Below, one piece after another: positions 1 to 8,046 of a stretch of 64,000 bases of DNA. Below the pieces are notes generated by a model, which did not search any database, was not told where the DNA came from, and saw nothing but the letters and a program-made list of their open reading frames with translations. Both the position numbers and the translations under genes were made by a program. Numbering within the stretch: position 1 is the first letter of the stretch; each line of letters starts with the position of its first letter. Origin of the DNA: Aureimonas endophytica (lineage in GTDB: Bacteria; Pseudomonadota; Alphaproteobacteria; Rhizobiales; Rhizobiaceae); assembly GCF_014642635.1 (NCBI RefSeq), contig NZ_BMIQ01000006.1, positions 62,001 through 126,000 on the forward strand. Reading direction: 5' to 3'.

Positions 1-2
1 AC

Positions 3-1166
3 AAGGTCCGCGAGACGGAAGACGCCGCGACGCGCGAAGCGCGGATGCCGTCCAGCCTCGTCGCGCATTTCGGCCCGGACGAGCCGCTCCGCCTCGATGC
101 CGGCCGCGCGCTCTCCCCTTTCCAGATCGCCTATACGACGCATGGCACGCTGAACGCCGACAAGTCGAACGCGATCCTCGTCTGCCATGCGCTGACCGGC
201 GACCAATATGTCGCGAGCCGCAATCCGGTGACGGGCAAGCCCGGCTGGTGGTCGACGCTCGTTGGCGAGGGCAAGCCGCTCGATCCCTCGCGCTACTTCA
301 TCATCTGCTCGAACGTCATCGGCGGCTGCATGGGCTCGACCGGCCCCGCCGCGCTCGATCCGGCGACGGGCGAACCCTATGCGCTGGACCTGCCCGTCCT
401 CACCATCCGCGACATGGTGCGGGCGCAGGCGATGCTGGTCGACCGGCTCGGCATCGACACGCTCTTCGCCGTGGTCGGCGGCTCGATGGGCGGCATGCAG
501 GTGCTGGAATGGGCGGTCACCTACAAGGACCGCGTCTTCGCGGCCCTGCCGATCGCCACCGGCGCGCGCCATTCCTCGCAGAACATCGCCTTTCACGAGG
601 TCGGCCGGCAGGCGGTGGTCGCCGATCCCGAATGGCGCGCCGGGCGCTACATTCTCGAAGGCACGCGGCCGCACAAGGGTTTGGCCGTCGCCCGCATGGC
701 GGCGCATGTCACCTATCTGTCGGAAGCCGCCCTCCAGCGGAAGTTCGGCCGCAATCTCCAGGACCGCGAGGCGCTCGGCTTCGGCTTCGACGCCGATTTC
801 CAGATCGAGAGCTATCTGCGCCACCAGGGCATGACCTTCGTCGATCGCTTCGACGCCAATTCCTATCTCTACATGACGCGGGCGATGGACTATTTCGACA
901 TCGCGGCCGAGTATGGCGGCAGCCTCGCCGAGGCCTTCCGGGGCACTAGGACGCGCTTCTGCCTCGTCTCCTTCTCGTCCGACTGGCTCTTCCCGACGGA
1001 GGAGAACCGCGCGGTCGTCCACGCGCTGAACGCCGCCGCCGCGTCCGTCTCCTTCGTCGAGATCGAGACCGATCGCGGCCATGACGCCTTCCTGCTCGAC
1101 GAGCCGGAACTCTTCGACGCGATCCGGGGCTTCATCTCCTCGGCCGCGCGGCTCCGGGGGCTCTGA
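3..1166 (+). CDS. metX: Homoserine O-acetyltransferase (MetX), 5' end probably outside the window
   Basis: This alpha/beta hydrolase-fold enzyme acylates L-homoserine with acetyl-CoA (some MetX proteins use succinyl-CoA), the first committed step of methionine synthesis, in the cytoplasm. Counting from the ATG at 45, the nucleophile elbow GGSMGGMQ places the catalytic Ser near residue 147; Asp near 313 (SSDWLF) and His near 346 (GHDAF) complete the triad. The frame stays open to the window edge, and the residues before the ATG (TREAR, then MPSSLV) resemble the usual N-terminus of rhizobial MetX. The true start is therefore probably just upstream of base 1, with ATG 45 as the fallback. The stop overlaps the metW start, the standard metX-metW pair. 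Any SAM-II riboswitch, common before this gene in alphaproteobacteria, would lie outside the window. Confidence 0.95.
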   Translation, partial: KVRETEDAATREARMPSSLVAHFGPDEPLRLDAGRALSPFQIAYTTHGTLNADKSNAILVCHALTGDQYVASRNPVTGKPGWWSTLVGEGKPLDPSRYFIICSNVIGGCMGSTGPAALDPATGEPYALDLPVLTIRDMVRAQAMLVDRLGIDTLFAVVGGSMGGMQVLEWAVTYKDRVFAALPIATGARHSSQNIAFHEVGRQAVVADPEWRAGRYILEGTRPHKGLAVARMAAHVTYLSEAALQRKFGRNLQDREALGFGFDADFQIESYLRHQGMTFVDRFDANSYLYMTRAMDYFDIAAEYGGSLAEAFRGTRTRFCLVSFSSDWLFPTEENRAVVHALNAAAASVSFVEIETDRGHDAFLLDEPELFDAIRGFISSAARLRGL

Positions 1167-1825
1167 TGGATACGCTCGTCTCGCAAGGCCCCGTCCCGAC
1201 CAGCGCCACCGTCGAGGAGGCGGCGCGCCAGCGCATCGATCTCCAGGTCATCGCCGATCTCGTGCGGCCGGGCGCCCGGGTGCTCGATGTCGGCTGCGGC
1301 GACGGCGCTCTCCTCAGCCTTCTTCAGGAAAAGCGCGGCGTCGACGGGCGCGGGGTCGAACTCAGCCAGGTCGGCGTCAACGAATGCGTGGCGCGCGGCC
1401 TGTCCGTCATCCAGGGCGATGCCGACCGCGATCTCGTCCACTATCCGGACGACGCCTTCGACTACGTGATCCTGTCGCAGACCATCCAGGCGACGCGCCA
1501 GCCCAAACTCGTCTTGTCGGAACTCCTCCGGATCGGCGAGCGGGCCATCGTCTCCTTCCCGAATTTCGGGCATTGGACGATCCGCCTGTCGCTCGGCTTC
1601 ACCGGCCGCATGCCGGTGACGCGCAACATCCCCTATTCCTGGCACGACACGCCGAACATCCATTTCTGCACCATCCGCGACTTCGTCGAACTGACGAAGG
1701 AACTCGGCGCGCGCATCGAGACCTCGGTCGCGCTCGATGCCAATGGCAACCGGCTCGGCATGAAGCTGCCCTGGGAATTCTGGAACCTCTTCGGCCAGCA
1801 AGGCGTGTTCGTGCTGAGCCGGTGA
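1166..1825 (+). CDS. metW: Methionine biosynthesis protein MetW
   Basis: MetW is a class I SAM-dependent methyltransferase-like protein that partners MetX in methionine synthesis; its precise reaction is not settled in the family. The SAM-binding loop VLDVGCGDGALL lies near residues 37-48, followed by the MetW-typical stretches GVELSQVGVNECVARG and FPNFGHW. The length of 219 residues is normal. The ATG overlaps the metX stop codon (TGATGG), so the two are translationally coupled. The gene ends three bases before the convergent HEPN-like gene, leaving no room for a separate terminator. Confidence 0.93.
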   Translation: MDTLVSQGPVPTSATVEEAARQRIDLQVIADLVRPGARVLDVGCGDGALLSLLQEKRGVDGRGVELSQVGVNECVARGLSVIQGDADRDLVHYPDDAFDYVILSQTIQATRQPKLVLSELLRIGERAIVSFPNFGHWTIRLSLGFTGRMPVTRNIPYSWHDTPNIHFCTIRDFVELTKELGARIETSVALDANGNRLGMKLPWEFWNLFGQQGVFVLSR

Positions 1826-1828
1826 GGC

Positions 1829-2287
1829 TCAGCGAAGACGGAAGAGGACGAAAGCGACGAAGGCCCGTCGATCCGCCTCGGGCGCTGCCATGAACGTCTG
1901 GATCGCCGCCTCGCACTCGTCGATATCGTCGGCGACTTCCTGCGCCGTGAACGAGCAGATCGGATCGTAGTCCGCCAGATGGCGCTTCGTCTGCATGCGC
2001 GGGATGAGCGGGGCCATTTCGGCGAGGACCTTCGGCAATTGCCGGAGAATGTTCGAATTCACGCAGGCATTGCGTAGCGGACCGTGTTCGACGGCTCGAT
2101 AGACGAGATGCCAAGCATTGTCGTGAACGTCCGACGGCCGACTAGGCAGCACACTGTCTGCGGCCATCCGCGAGAACATATGGAACAGCGCATAATATGC
2201 GCTGCTCGTCGCCCGACGTAGATCGGCTTCAGATGGCGAGCCCGCTACAAGCCGGCGAGCAAGTGCGATCAGCTCAAGCGGCAGCAG
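1829..2287 (-). CDS. HEPN-like small protein, probable non-ATG start
   Basis: This helical protein resembles the HEPN/UPF0332-like family that is widespread in alphaproteobacteria. The only ATG (2179) sits inside the conserved core: translating further upstream gives ATSSAYYALFH, the conserved first helix, so the true start is earlier. The frame opens only to a stop near 2328 and holds no ATG, GTG or TTG before the core. The best candidate is CTG at 2287 with AGAGG six bases upstream, giving 152 residues. An R-x5-H arrangement occurs in RMQTKRHLADYDP, which would fit the HEPN RNase signature, but activity is not shown. The start overlaps the end of the upstream 97-residue gene by 14 bases, suggesting coupling. 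It may be a toxin-antitoxin-like pair or a housekeeping pair; I cannot decide. Confidence 0.65.
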   Translation of the reverse strand: MLPLELIALARRLVAGSPSEADLRRATSSAYYALFHMFSRMAADSVLPSRPSDVHDNAWHLVYRAVEHGPLRNACVNSNILRQLPKVLAEMAPLIPRMQTKRHLADYDPICSFTAQEVADDIDECEAAIQTFMAAPEADRRAFVAFVLFRLR

Positions 2288-2567
2288 GATAGAGCCTCTT
2301 ATAGTCTGATTCCGGATAGAAGAACGTCACCGGATAGGCCGCATCGCCCCAATCGTCGAAGGCGAGGCGCAGCCGCAAGCCGAAGCCGAGCTTCACCTTC
2401 GCGTCGAGCGGCATCCGTCCTTCGGCGACGACGAAGCGCGTCCAGACCACGGGCTCGTAGACGTGATCGAGGCCGCGCTCGCAATGCACGGCGAGGATCA
2501 CGTCGGCCGAGAAGGTCTCCACCGCCATGGCGAGGATGCGGCGTTCCAGTTCCTTCGTATCGAGCAC
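2274..2567 (-). CDS. Small hypothetical protein paired with the HEPN-like gene
   Basis: I do not recognise a named family. The protein is about 97 residues, beginning VLDTKELERRILAMAVETF and ending in a tyrosine- and proline-rich tail (YPESDYKRLYPAAA). The start is taken at GTG 2567 because AAGGAG lies 8 bases before it; an ATG 27 bases earlier (2594) lacks a comparable site. It shows no GSxxxG nucleotidyltransferase signature, so it does not look like a classical MNT antitoxin. Its 3' end overlaps the downstream HEPN-like frame by 14 bases, so the two are probably expressed together and may interact. Confidence 0.6.
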   Translation of the reverse strand: MLDTKELERRILAMAVETFSADVILAVHCERGLDHVYEPVVWTRFVVAEGRMPLDAKVKLGFGLRLRLAFDDWGDAAYPVTFFYPESDYKRLYPAAA

Positions 2568-2621
2568 GGCCCGTCTCCTTCGATGCGGGATCATACCGGA
2601 TCCGGACCGCGCAGGATACGA

Positions 2622-3602
2622 TCAGAGATTGACCATCTTCATCCCGGCTTCGGGGTAGCGCGTGCCGGCGGCGGCGTCCTTCGGGAAGGCGGCATCGAGT
2701 TCCTCGAGATCGGCGGCGGAAAGCGTCAGGCCCGCGCCTTCGGCATTCTCCTCCAGGTAGCGGACGCGCTTGGTGCCGGGGATCGGCACGATGTCCTCGC
2801 CCTGCGCCAGCACCCAGGCCAGCGCCACCTGGCTCGCCTTGGCGTCATGCTTCCGGGCGATCGCCTCGACCACGGCGACGAGCTTCAGGTTCCTGTCGAA
2901 GTTCTCGTCCGAGAAGCGCGGCGAGTTCTTGCGGAAATCGTCGTCCGGCAGATCGGCCGGCGATCTGAAGCGGCCGGTGAGGAAGCCGCGTCCGAGCGGC
3001 GAATAGGGCACGAAGCCGATGCCGAGCTCGCGGCAGGTGGCGAGGATCTCGTCTTCCGGGTCGCGGCTCCAGAGCGAATATTCGGTCTGGAGGGCCGCGA
3101 TGCGCGCTTCCTTCCGGGCGCGCCGGATGGTCGCCGGTCCGGCTTCCGACAGGCCGAGATGGCGCACCTTGCCCGCCTGGACGAGCTCGGCCATCGCGCC
3201 GACCGTCTCCTCGATCGGCACGTTCGGGTCGACGCGGTGCTGGTAATAGAGGTCGATGATCTCGACGCCGAGCCGCTTCAGGCTGGCGTCGCAGGCCTGG
3301 CGCACATAGTCCGGCCGCCCGTTGACGCCGAGCCGCTCGCCCTTCGGACCCCGGACATTGCCGAATTTCGTCGCGAGCACGACGCTCTCGCGCCGCCCCT
3401 TGATCGCCCGGCCGACGAGCTCCTCGTTGCGCCCGACGCCGTACATGTCGGCCGTGTCGAGAAAGGTGACGCCGAGATCGAGCGCCCGATGGATGACCTC
3501 GATCGATTCCTTCTCCTCGCCGGTGCCGTAGAATTCGGACATGCCCATGCAGCCGAGACCGATGGCCGAGACCGTGAGGTCGCCGAGTTTGCGGGTTTCC
3601 AT
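2622..3602 (-). CDS. Aldo/keto reductase
   Basis: This NADPH-dependent oxidoreductase has the AKR (beta/alpha)8 fold and is closest in look to the AKR11/AKR13 YakC-like group. The catalytic tetrad is readable: Asp49 and Tyr54 in DTADMYG, Lys79 in VVLATKF, and His123 in YYQHRVD. The C-terminal coenzyme site contains PIPGTKR. The length of 326 residues is full. The start at 3602 is followed by the usual METRKLG opening. The gene stands alone between the small HEPN pair and a methyltransferase, and its substrate cannot be inferred from context. Confidence 0.92.
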   Translation of the reverse strand: METRKLGDLTVSAIGLGCMGMSEFYGTGEEKESIEVIHRALDLGVTFLDTADMYGVGRNEELVGRAIKGRRESVVLATKFGNVRGPKGERLGVNGRPDYVRQACDASLKRLGVEIIDLYYQHRVDPNVPIEETVGAMAELVQAGKVRHLGLSEAGPATIRRARKEARIAALQTEYSLWSRDPEDEILATCRELGIGFVPYSPLGRGFLTGRFRSPADLPDDDFRKNSPRFSDENFDRNLKLVAVVEAIARKHDAKASQVALAWVLAQGEDIVPIPGTKRVRYLEENAEGAGLTLSAADLEELDAAFPKDAAAGTRYPEAGMKMVNL

Positions 3603-3664
3603 GTCTGCCCCTTTCGCTGGAGAGCCGCCGATATAGGGCGCCGCGCCGCGCGGGGCGACGGGAA

Positions 3665-4423
3665 TCAGCGGCCGAAGCCCGCCCCCGCCCCTTGCGGCAG
3701 CAGCACTGGCTGCATGAGGCGCCGTCTTTCGCGCCGCTCGCTCGCCACCGGGATGCCGCGATAGATCTGCTTCGTCGCCTCCAGGATGACGACGCCCGAG
3801 AAGAGCGGCCAGGCGCGGCGGCCGAGCCGCTCCAGCGCCGGGGCGAGCGCCAGCATGGACCGGCGCCGGAAGGGCGCGAAATGCAGGGCCTCCGAGGCGG
3901 CGGCCGGCGTGAACAGCGCCTCGCGCAGGAGGCGGACGAGCTGGCCGCGCGACCAGGGCCGGCCGGAGCCGAAGGGCGTGTGCTCGAAGCGCGACCAGAC
4001 CCCCCGCCGGTTCGGCACGACGATGACGAGATGGCCGCCGGGCGCCAGCACGCGCCAGATCTCGTTCAGGAATTCGAGCGGGCTTTCGGCGAATTCGAGC
4101 GCGTGGACGAGCAGAATCCGGTCCACCGAGGCATCGCCGAAGGGCAGTTCCTCGATATCGACCAGGGCCGTCAGCGAGCCCTGCGGCGAGGGCCAGGGAA
4201 TCGCCCCCTGCCCGCCCGGCATCAGGGCGATGGCGCGGTCGCAGTCCTGCCCGAACCGTTCGAGAAAGGGCACGGCATAGCCGATGCCGACGAGGCGCTC
4301 CTCGTGGATCGGCCGCCAGAGCGAGGCGAGCGCCGCCGTGATTGCCCGCTCCGCCGCCCGGCCGAGGCGCGAGGCGTAGAATTCCCGCAGTTCCAGGATG
4401 TCGGCATTCATGTTGAGAGGCAT
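3665..4423 (-). CDS. Class I SAM-dependent methyltransferase
   Basis: This is a methyltransferase type 11-like protein of about 252 residues. The post-I region is degenerate but motifs of the fold are visible: [24 protein letters not shown], then [19 protein letters not shown]. Such proteins lie divergent from gloB in many alphaproteobacteria, and the substrate is unknown. An ATG lies further out (4483) and would overlap the gloB region; ATG 4423 ([16 protein letters not shown]) gives the N-terminus I expect, with ATG 4411 as an alternative. The roughly 110 bases between this start and gloB should hold both promoters. Confidence 0.85.
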   Translation of the reverse strand: MPLNMNADILELREFYASRLGRAAERAITAALASLWRPIHEERLVGIGYAVPFLERFGQDCDRAIALMPGGQGAIPWPSPQGSLTALVDIEELPFGDASVDRILLVHALEFAESPLEFLNEIWRVLAPGGHLVIVVPNRRGVWSRFEHTPFGSGRPWSRGQLVRLLREALFTPAAASEALHFAPFRRRSMLALAPALERLGRRAWPLFSGVVILEATKQIYRGIPVASERRERRRLMQPVLLPQGAGAGFGR

Positions 4424-4536
4424 CGCGGTTCGGCTCAACGCGCTTTCCCTCTCTTCCGCCCGCCGCCGATGGGCGGATGCCAAGTCACCACCGATGCTCT
4501 AGATCGAATCCGTCCGCCGCCAAAGCAGGATTCGCC

Positions 4537-5307
4537 ATGCCGCGTGCCATCGTCCGCCAGTTTTCTTGCCGAAGCGACAATTTCGGCGTTCTCGTCCACG
4601 ATCCGTCGAGCGAGGCGACGATCTCGATCGACGCGCCGGAGGAAGGGCCGATCCGCGCCGCGCTGGAGCGCGAGGGCTGGACGCTCACCCATATCCTGAC
4701 GACACATCACCATGGCGACCATGTCGAGGCGAATCTGGCGCTGAAGGCGGCGTTCGGCGCGCAGATCATCGGTCCGGCCGGCGAGCGCGACAAGATTCCG
4801 GGCCTCGACTGCGCCGTCGCCGGCGGCGATCGCTTCGAGGTCGGCGCGTTTGCCGTCGAGGTGATCGACACGCCCGGCCATACGCTCGGCGAGATCTCCT
4901 TCCATCTGCCGGAGGAGAAGCTGCTCTTTGCCGGCGACGCCCTGTTCTCGCTCGGCTGCGGACGGCTGTTCGAAGGGGACGCGGCGATGATGTGGGCCTC
5001 GCTCCAGCGCCTGCGCGCCCTGCCGGACGACACCATGCTCCATTGCGGCCACGAATATACGGCGACGAACGCGCGCTTCTCCGTCGATGTCGATCCCGGC
5101 AATCCGGCGCTGCGCAACCGCGTCGAGGAGGTGGAGCGGCTGCGCGTCGCCGGGCGGTCCACCCTGCCGGTGGCGCTCGGCACGGAGAAGCTGACCAATC
5201 CGTTCCTGCGCGCCGACAATCCCGAATTGCAGCGCGAGCTCGGCATGGCGGAGGCCGATCCGGTCGCCGTCTTCGCGGCGCTGCGCGAGAAGCGGAACCG
5301 CTATTGA
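4537..5307 (+). CDS. gloB: Hydroxyacylglutathione hydrolase (glyoxalase II)
   Basis: GloB hydrolyses S-D-lactoylglutathione to D-lactate and glutathione, the second step of methylglyoxal detoxification, using a binuclear metal site of the metallo-beta-lactamase fold. The metal motif THHHGDH lies at residues 56-62, with further ligands in DTPGHTLGE, FAGDALFS and HCGHEYT. The C-terminal glyoxalase domain is present (NPFLRADNPEL), and 256 residues is the standard length. The start is ATG 4537, preceded by AGGA seven bases upstream; an earlier ATG (4477) would add an unsupported tail. It overlaps the next gene by one base (TGATG). Confidence 0.95.
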   Translation: MPRAIVRQFSCRSDNFGVLVHDPSSEATISIDAPEEGPIRAALEREGWTLTHILTTHHHGDHVEANLALKAAFGAQIIGPAGERDKIPGLDCAVAGGDRFEVGAFAVEVIDTPGHTLGEISFHLPEEKLLFAGDALFSLGCGRLFEGDAAMMWASLQRLRALPDDTMLHCGHEYTATNARFSVDVDPGNPALRNRVEEVERLRVAGRSTLPVALGTEKLTNPFLRADNPELQRELGMAEADPVAVFAALREKRNRY

Positions 5308-5789
5308 TGCTGCCGGCCGAAGTCGAACGGCTCGTCCGCCGCCTGAACCTTGCGGCCCATCCCGAGGGCGGCTGGTATCGCGAGACCTTCCGCGACAGCG
5401 AGACGGACGGCGCCGGGCGTCCGCGCTCCACCGCGATCTACTATCTCCTCGCCGCCGGCGAGACCTCGGAATGGCACCGCGTGACCGACGCGGCCGAGGT
5501 CTGGCACTGGTATGGTGGCGCGCCGCTCGTCCTCACCGTCTCGCCGAACGGCCACGACGCCTCGGCGCATCGGCTGGGGCCGGATCTTCTCGGCGGCGAG
5601 GCGCCGCAATTCGCGGTGCCGGCCGGCTGGTGGCAGACGGCGACGAGCCTCGGCCTCTATACGCTGGTCGGCTGCACCGTCGCGCCGGGCTTCGTCTTCG
5701 AGAGCTTCGAAATGGCACCGAAGGACTGGCGGCCGACACCGCGCAAGGGCCTCGTCACGCCGCCTGGCGGCGCGCGAGGATCCGCCTGA
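5307..5789 (+). CDS. DUF985 cupin-family protein
   Basis: This 160-residue cupin-fold protein belongs to the DUF985 family (COG3542-like). It begins with the characteristic LNLAAHPEGGWYRETFRD, followed by STAIYYLLAAGETSEWHRV, WHWYGGAPL and GWWQTATSLGLYTLVGCTVAPGF, the sheet and metal-pocket signatures of the family. No enzymatic role is established. The ATG overlaps the gloB stop, so it is co-transcribed and coupled with glyoxalase II. Its last 35 bases overlap the 3' end of the convergent EamA gene, an unusual tail-to-tail coding overlap. Confidence 0.9.
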   Translation: MLPAEVERLVRRLNLAAHPEGGWYRETFRDSETDGAGRPRSTAIYYLLAAGETSEWHRVTDAAEVWHWYGGAPLVLTVSPNGHDASAHRLGPDLLGGEAPQFAVPAGWWQTATSLGLYTLVGCTVAPGFVFESFEMAPKDWRPTPRKGLVTPPGGARGSA

Positions 5790-6675
5790 AGGTCGGCCAG
5801 GCGGCGAGCACCGCCCCGGCGGTGATGAGCAGGGCGGCGAGCGCCAGCGCGGCGCTCGGCTGCGCCTCGCCGGCACCGACGAGGACGAGCGTCGAAAGAA
5901 GCGGCGCGGCGTAGCTCGCCGCGCCGAGGAGCTGCACGTCGCCGCGCTTCATGCCGATGTCCCAGACATAGAAGGCCGCGCCGACCGGCAGGAGCCCGAG
6001 CGCGACGACGGCGGCCCATTCGAGGCCGGTGGTCGGCCAGACCGTCGTCTCGAACAAGAGATGGGCGAGAAGCGACAGGATGGCGGTCGCGGCGCAGAAG
6101 CCGGCGACGATCTCGGTCGGCACCGCCGCGAGGCGCCGCGACAGGAGCGAATAGCCCGACCAGAAGAAGGCGCAGATAAGCGCCAGAACATAGCCGAGCA
6201 TATGGTCGCCGGAAAAGCCGACGCCGCCGCCCCGGCCGGCGAGGATGACGCCCGCCCCGGCGAGACCGAGCACCGCGCCCGCCACATGGTGGAGGCGCAG
6301 CCGCTCGCCCGGCAGAAGGGCGGAGCCGAGCACGATGAAGAGCGGCCAGAGATAGGCGATGAGGCTCGCTTCTGCCGCCGGCGCGTTGCGCAGCGCCGCG
6401 AAATAGAGCGCGTGATAGCCGAAGAGCCCGCCGATGCCGACCGCCCAGACGGCGAGCGGCCGGCGGAAGGTGGCGAGGATGGCGCGCGGGCCGGCCCCCT
6501 TGGCGATAAGCCAGCCGAGCCCCACCAGCGTGCCGATGGCGAAGGTGATCGCCGCGAGCTGGAAGGGCGGCATCGCTCCGCTGCGCGCCGTCATCAGCGC
6601 CAGCAGCGACCACATGAGAATCGCGGAGAAGCCGGCGAGCGACGCCCGACCCCGTTCGCCGCCCATGGCACTCAT
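5755..6675 (-). CDS. EamA/DMT-family transporter
   Basis: This is an inner-membrane drug/metabolite transporter with two EamA repeats and about ten hydrophobic segments in 306 residues (for example GFSAILMWSLLALMTA near the N-terminus and LALAALLITAGAVLAAW near the C-terminus). The opening with its conserved Trp and the ASLIAYLWPLFIVLGSALL segment resemble YddG-like aromatic amino acid exporters, but the substrate is uncertain. ATG 6675 overlaps the stop of the upstream DUF3108 gene (ATGA), so the pair is coupled. The C-terminal codons overlap the convergent DUF985 gene. Confidence 0.9.
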   Translation of the reverse strand: MSAMGGERGRASLAGFSAILMWSLLALMTARSGAMPPFQLAAITFAIGTLVGLGWLIAKGAGPRAILATFRRPLAVWAVGIGGLFGYHALYFAALRNAPAAEASLIAYLWPLFIVLGSALLPGERLRLHHVAGAVLGLAGAGVILAGRGGGVGFSGDHMLGYVLALICAFFWSGYSLLSRRLAAVPTEIVAGFCAATAILSLLAHLLFETTVWPTTGLEWAAVVALGLLPVGAAFYVWDIGMKRGDVQLLGAASYAAPLLSTLVLVGAGEAQPSAALALAALLITAGAVLAAWPTFRRILARRQAA

Positions 6676-7451
6676 CCCTTGGCGAAGGTGGAGGCGTTGA
6701 AGGTCAGGGGGCCGATCTGCGTCGGCACGCGGGCATAGACCGGCGCGTAGATGCCGGTCGCCCCGATCGGCGCGAACCAGATCTGCACCGTCTGGCGCAC
6801 GATGAACTTCACGCCGCTCGACGTCACCTTATAGCCGCTGACGGGCTGGATGCGGACGTCGCAGGCGATCGCCTCGCCCTTGAAGCCGTCCGTCTCGATC
6901 GGCTTGCGGCCGGCGGGGCTGAACTTCAGATCGACGCGCGACCAGCCGTCGTAAAAGGGCAGCGTGCGGGTGCAGAGATCGTCCGGCGTCTTCACCGGCT
7001 TCAGCATCAGCCCGCTCAGCGGGTCGACGACCTGCCGCAGCTGTTCCGGCTGCACCGGCACGAAATCCTTGTTCACCTTCGCCTTCGGCTGCACCTCGGC
7101 CGAGGCGACGCGGCCCGACTGGAAGGCGACGTCGCTCTTGTAGACCTTCTTGCCGGACTTGTAGTCGAGGCCGTAGCGCGTGGCGAAGAGCTTGTCGCCG
7201 GCGATGCGGCCGGCGACCGAGCTCGTGCCCTTGATCGTCGTCAGAAGATCGGCGAGCCCCGAGGAGCTCAGCGTCCCGTCGACCGAATAGGCATTGCCGG
7301 AAATCTCGGTTTTGAACTCCGCCCGGCCGACCGGCAGGCCGATCAGTGAGACGTCGTAGCGCGTCGACAGCGTATCGGCGGCGGCCGGAACGAGCGCCGC
7401 TCCGAGAAAGGCGGCGGGAAGGAGGAACCGTCCGGAAAGTCTCGACCGCAT
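6672..7451 (-). CDS. DUF3108 periplasmic protein
   Basis: This secreted protein of the DUF3108 family is about 259 residues long. The N-terminus MRSRLSGRFLLPAAFLGAALVPAAADT is a typical Sec signal peptide with a likely cleavage after AAA. The mature part follows the family pattern: a start like YDVSLIGLPVGRAEFKTE, and later DDLCTRTLPFYDGWSRVDL. The family has no assigned function. ATG 7451 was chosen over 7517 because it places the signal peptide at the true N-terminus. The stop overlaps the start of the EamA gene. It is divergent from rpmB. Confidence 0.85.
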   Translation of the reverse strand: MRSRLSGRFLLPAAFLGAALVPAAADTLSTRYDVSLIGLPVGRAEFKTEISGNAYSVDGTLSSSGLADLLTTIKGTSSVAGRIAGDKLFATRYGLDYKSGKKVYKSDVAFQSGRVASAEVQPKAKVNKDFVPVQPEQLRQVVDPLSGLMLKPVKTPDDLCTRTLPFYDGWSRVDLKFSPAGRKPIETDGFKGEAIACDVRIQPVSGYKVTSSGVKFIVRQTVQIWFAPIGATGIYAPVYARVPTQIGPLTFNASTFAKG

Positions 7452-7538
7452 CGCGCGTCCGTTCTTTGAGAGGGAACGCGAGCCGTCCCCCGCCGCATGT
7501 TCGGCTTCGGCGCGCAAGATTCAAGAGGCGTGCGACGG

Positions 7539-7567
7539 TTGACCTCGCGGAGCCGCGCGACTATAGA
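7539..7567 (+). promoter_or_regulatory. Sigma-70 promoter for rpmB
   Basis: A -35 box TTGACC (7539-7544) and a -10 box TATAGA (7562-7567) are separated by exactly 17 bases. Transcription would start near 7574, giving an rpmB leader of about 98 bases. The leader contains the palindrome CGCCGGCAAGCCGGCG. Confidence 0.7.
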
Positions 7568-7671
7568 GCGGATCGATTTTCCGATCATGACTTTCGTGGA
7601 TTGATCGCGCCGGCAAGCCGGCGGCGCACCGCGATGCTCTTGCTCGGATGCAGCTTCTTGAGGATTGACCC

Positions 7672-7968
7672 ATGTCGCGCGCGTGCGAACTCACCGGAAA
7701 GGCCGTCCAGTACGGCAACAATGTCAGCCACGCGAACAACAAGACGCGGCGCCGCTTCCTGCCGAACCTGTCGAACGTCACGCTGATCTCCGATGCGCTC
7801 GGCCAGCGTGTCCGCCTGCGCGTCAGCGCCGCCGGCCTGCGTTCGGTGGAGCATCGCGGCGGTCTCGACGCCTTCCTCCTGAAGGCCGACGAGCGCGAGC
7901 TCTCCTCCCGCGCCCGCCTTCTCAAGCGTCAGATCGTCAAGAAGGTCTCGGCCGAAGCCTCGGCCTGA
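7672..7968 (+). CDS. rpmB: 50S ribosomal protein L28
   Basis: L28 is a structural protein of the large ribosomal subunit. The 98-residue sequence opens with [28 protein letters not shown], the diagnostic N-terminal motif, and continues with [30 protein letters not shown] as in other alphaproteobacterial L28 proteins. It is preceded by GAGGATTGACCC, with the ribosome-binding site AGGA about 8 bases before ATG. It has its own promoter and a strong intrinsic terminator just downstream, so it is probably monocistronic. Confidence 0.97.
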   Translation: MSRACELTGKAVQYGNNVSHANNKTRRRFLPNLSNVTLISDALGQRVRLRVSAAGLRSVEHRGGLDAFLLKADERELSSRARLLKRQIVKKVSAEASA

Positions 7969-7976
7969 TCCCGTCT

Positions 7977-8005
7977 CCGGCGCGGAGCGATCCGCGCCGG
8001 CTTTT
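7977..8005 (+). terminator. Intrinsic terminator of rpmB
   Basis: A perfect 10-bp stem CCGGCGCGGA/TCCGCGCCGG with a GCGA loop is followed by CTTTT. It separates rpmB from the riboswitch-controlled transporter. The riboswitch is therefore either on read-through transcript or on one starting inside the short region that follows. Confidence 0.8.
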
Positions 8006-8013
8006 CCGATCGA

Positions 8014-8046
8014 CGCTGGTTCCATCACCCAGGATAAAAAAATGAA
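8014..8046 (+). promoter_or_regulatory. preQ1-I riboswitch overlapping the start codon
   Basis: P1 is CTGG (8016-8019) paired with CCAG (8029-8032). The loop reads TTCCATCAC, matching the conserved UUC...CACC pattern, and C8028 occupies the ligand-pairing position just before P1 closes. The tail after P1 is GATAAAAAA then ATG, the A-rich strand of preQ1-I aptamers, with the same spacing as I recall for the Bacillus queC aptamer. The P2 pseudoknot would form between loop CAU (8023-8025) and the initiator AUG (8042-8044). The Shine-Dalgarno AGGA (8031-8034) overlaps P1, so ligand binding should block translation. This is seen by eye; no covariance-model search was run. Confidence 0.75.

Noticed and set aside
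1-44. SAM-II riboswitch before metX
   Set aside because: It is common in alphaproteobacteria, but the bases present look like coding sequence of MetX; any riboswitch would be outside the window.
2463-3764. Plus-strand 433-codon frame opposite the aldo/keto reductase
   Set aside because: It mirrors the reductase codon usage; the AKR catalytic tetrad on the minus strand is complete.
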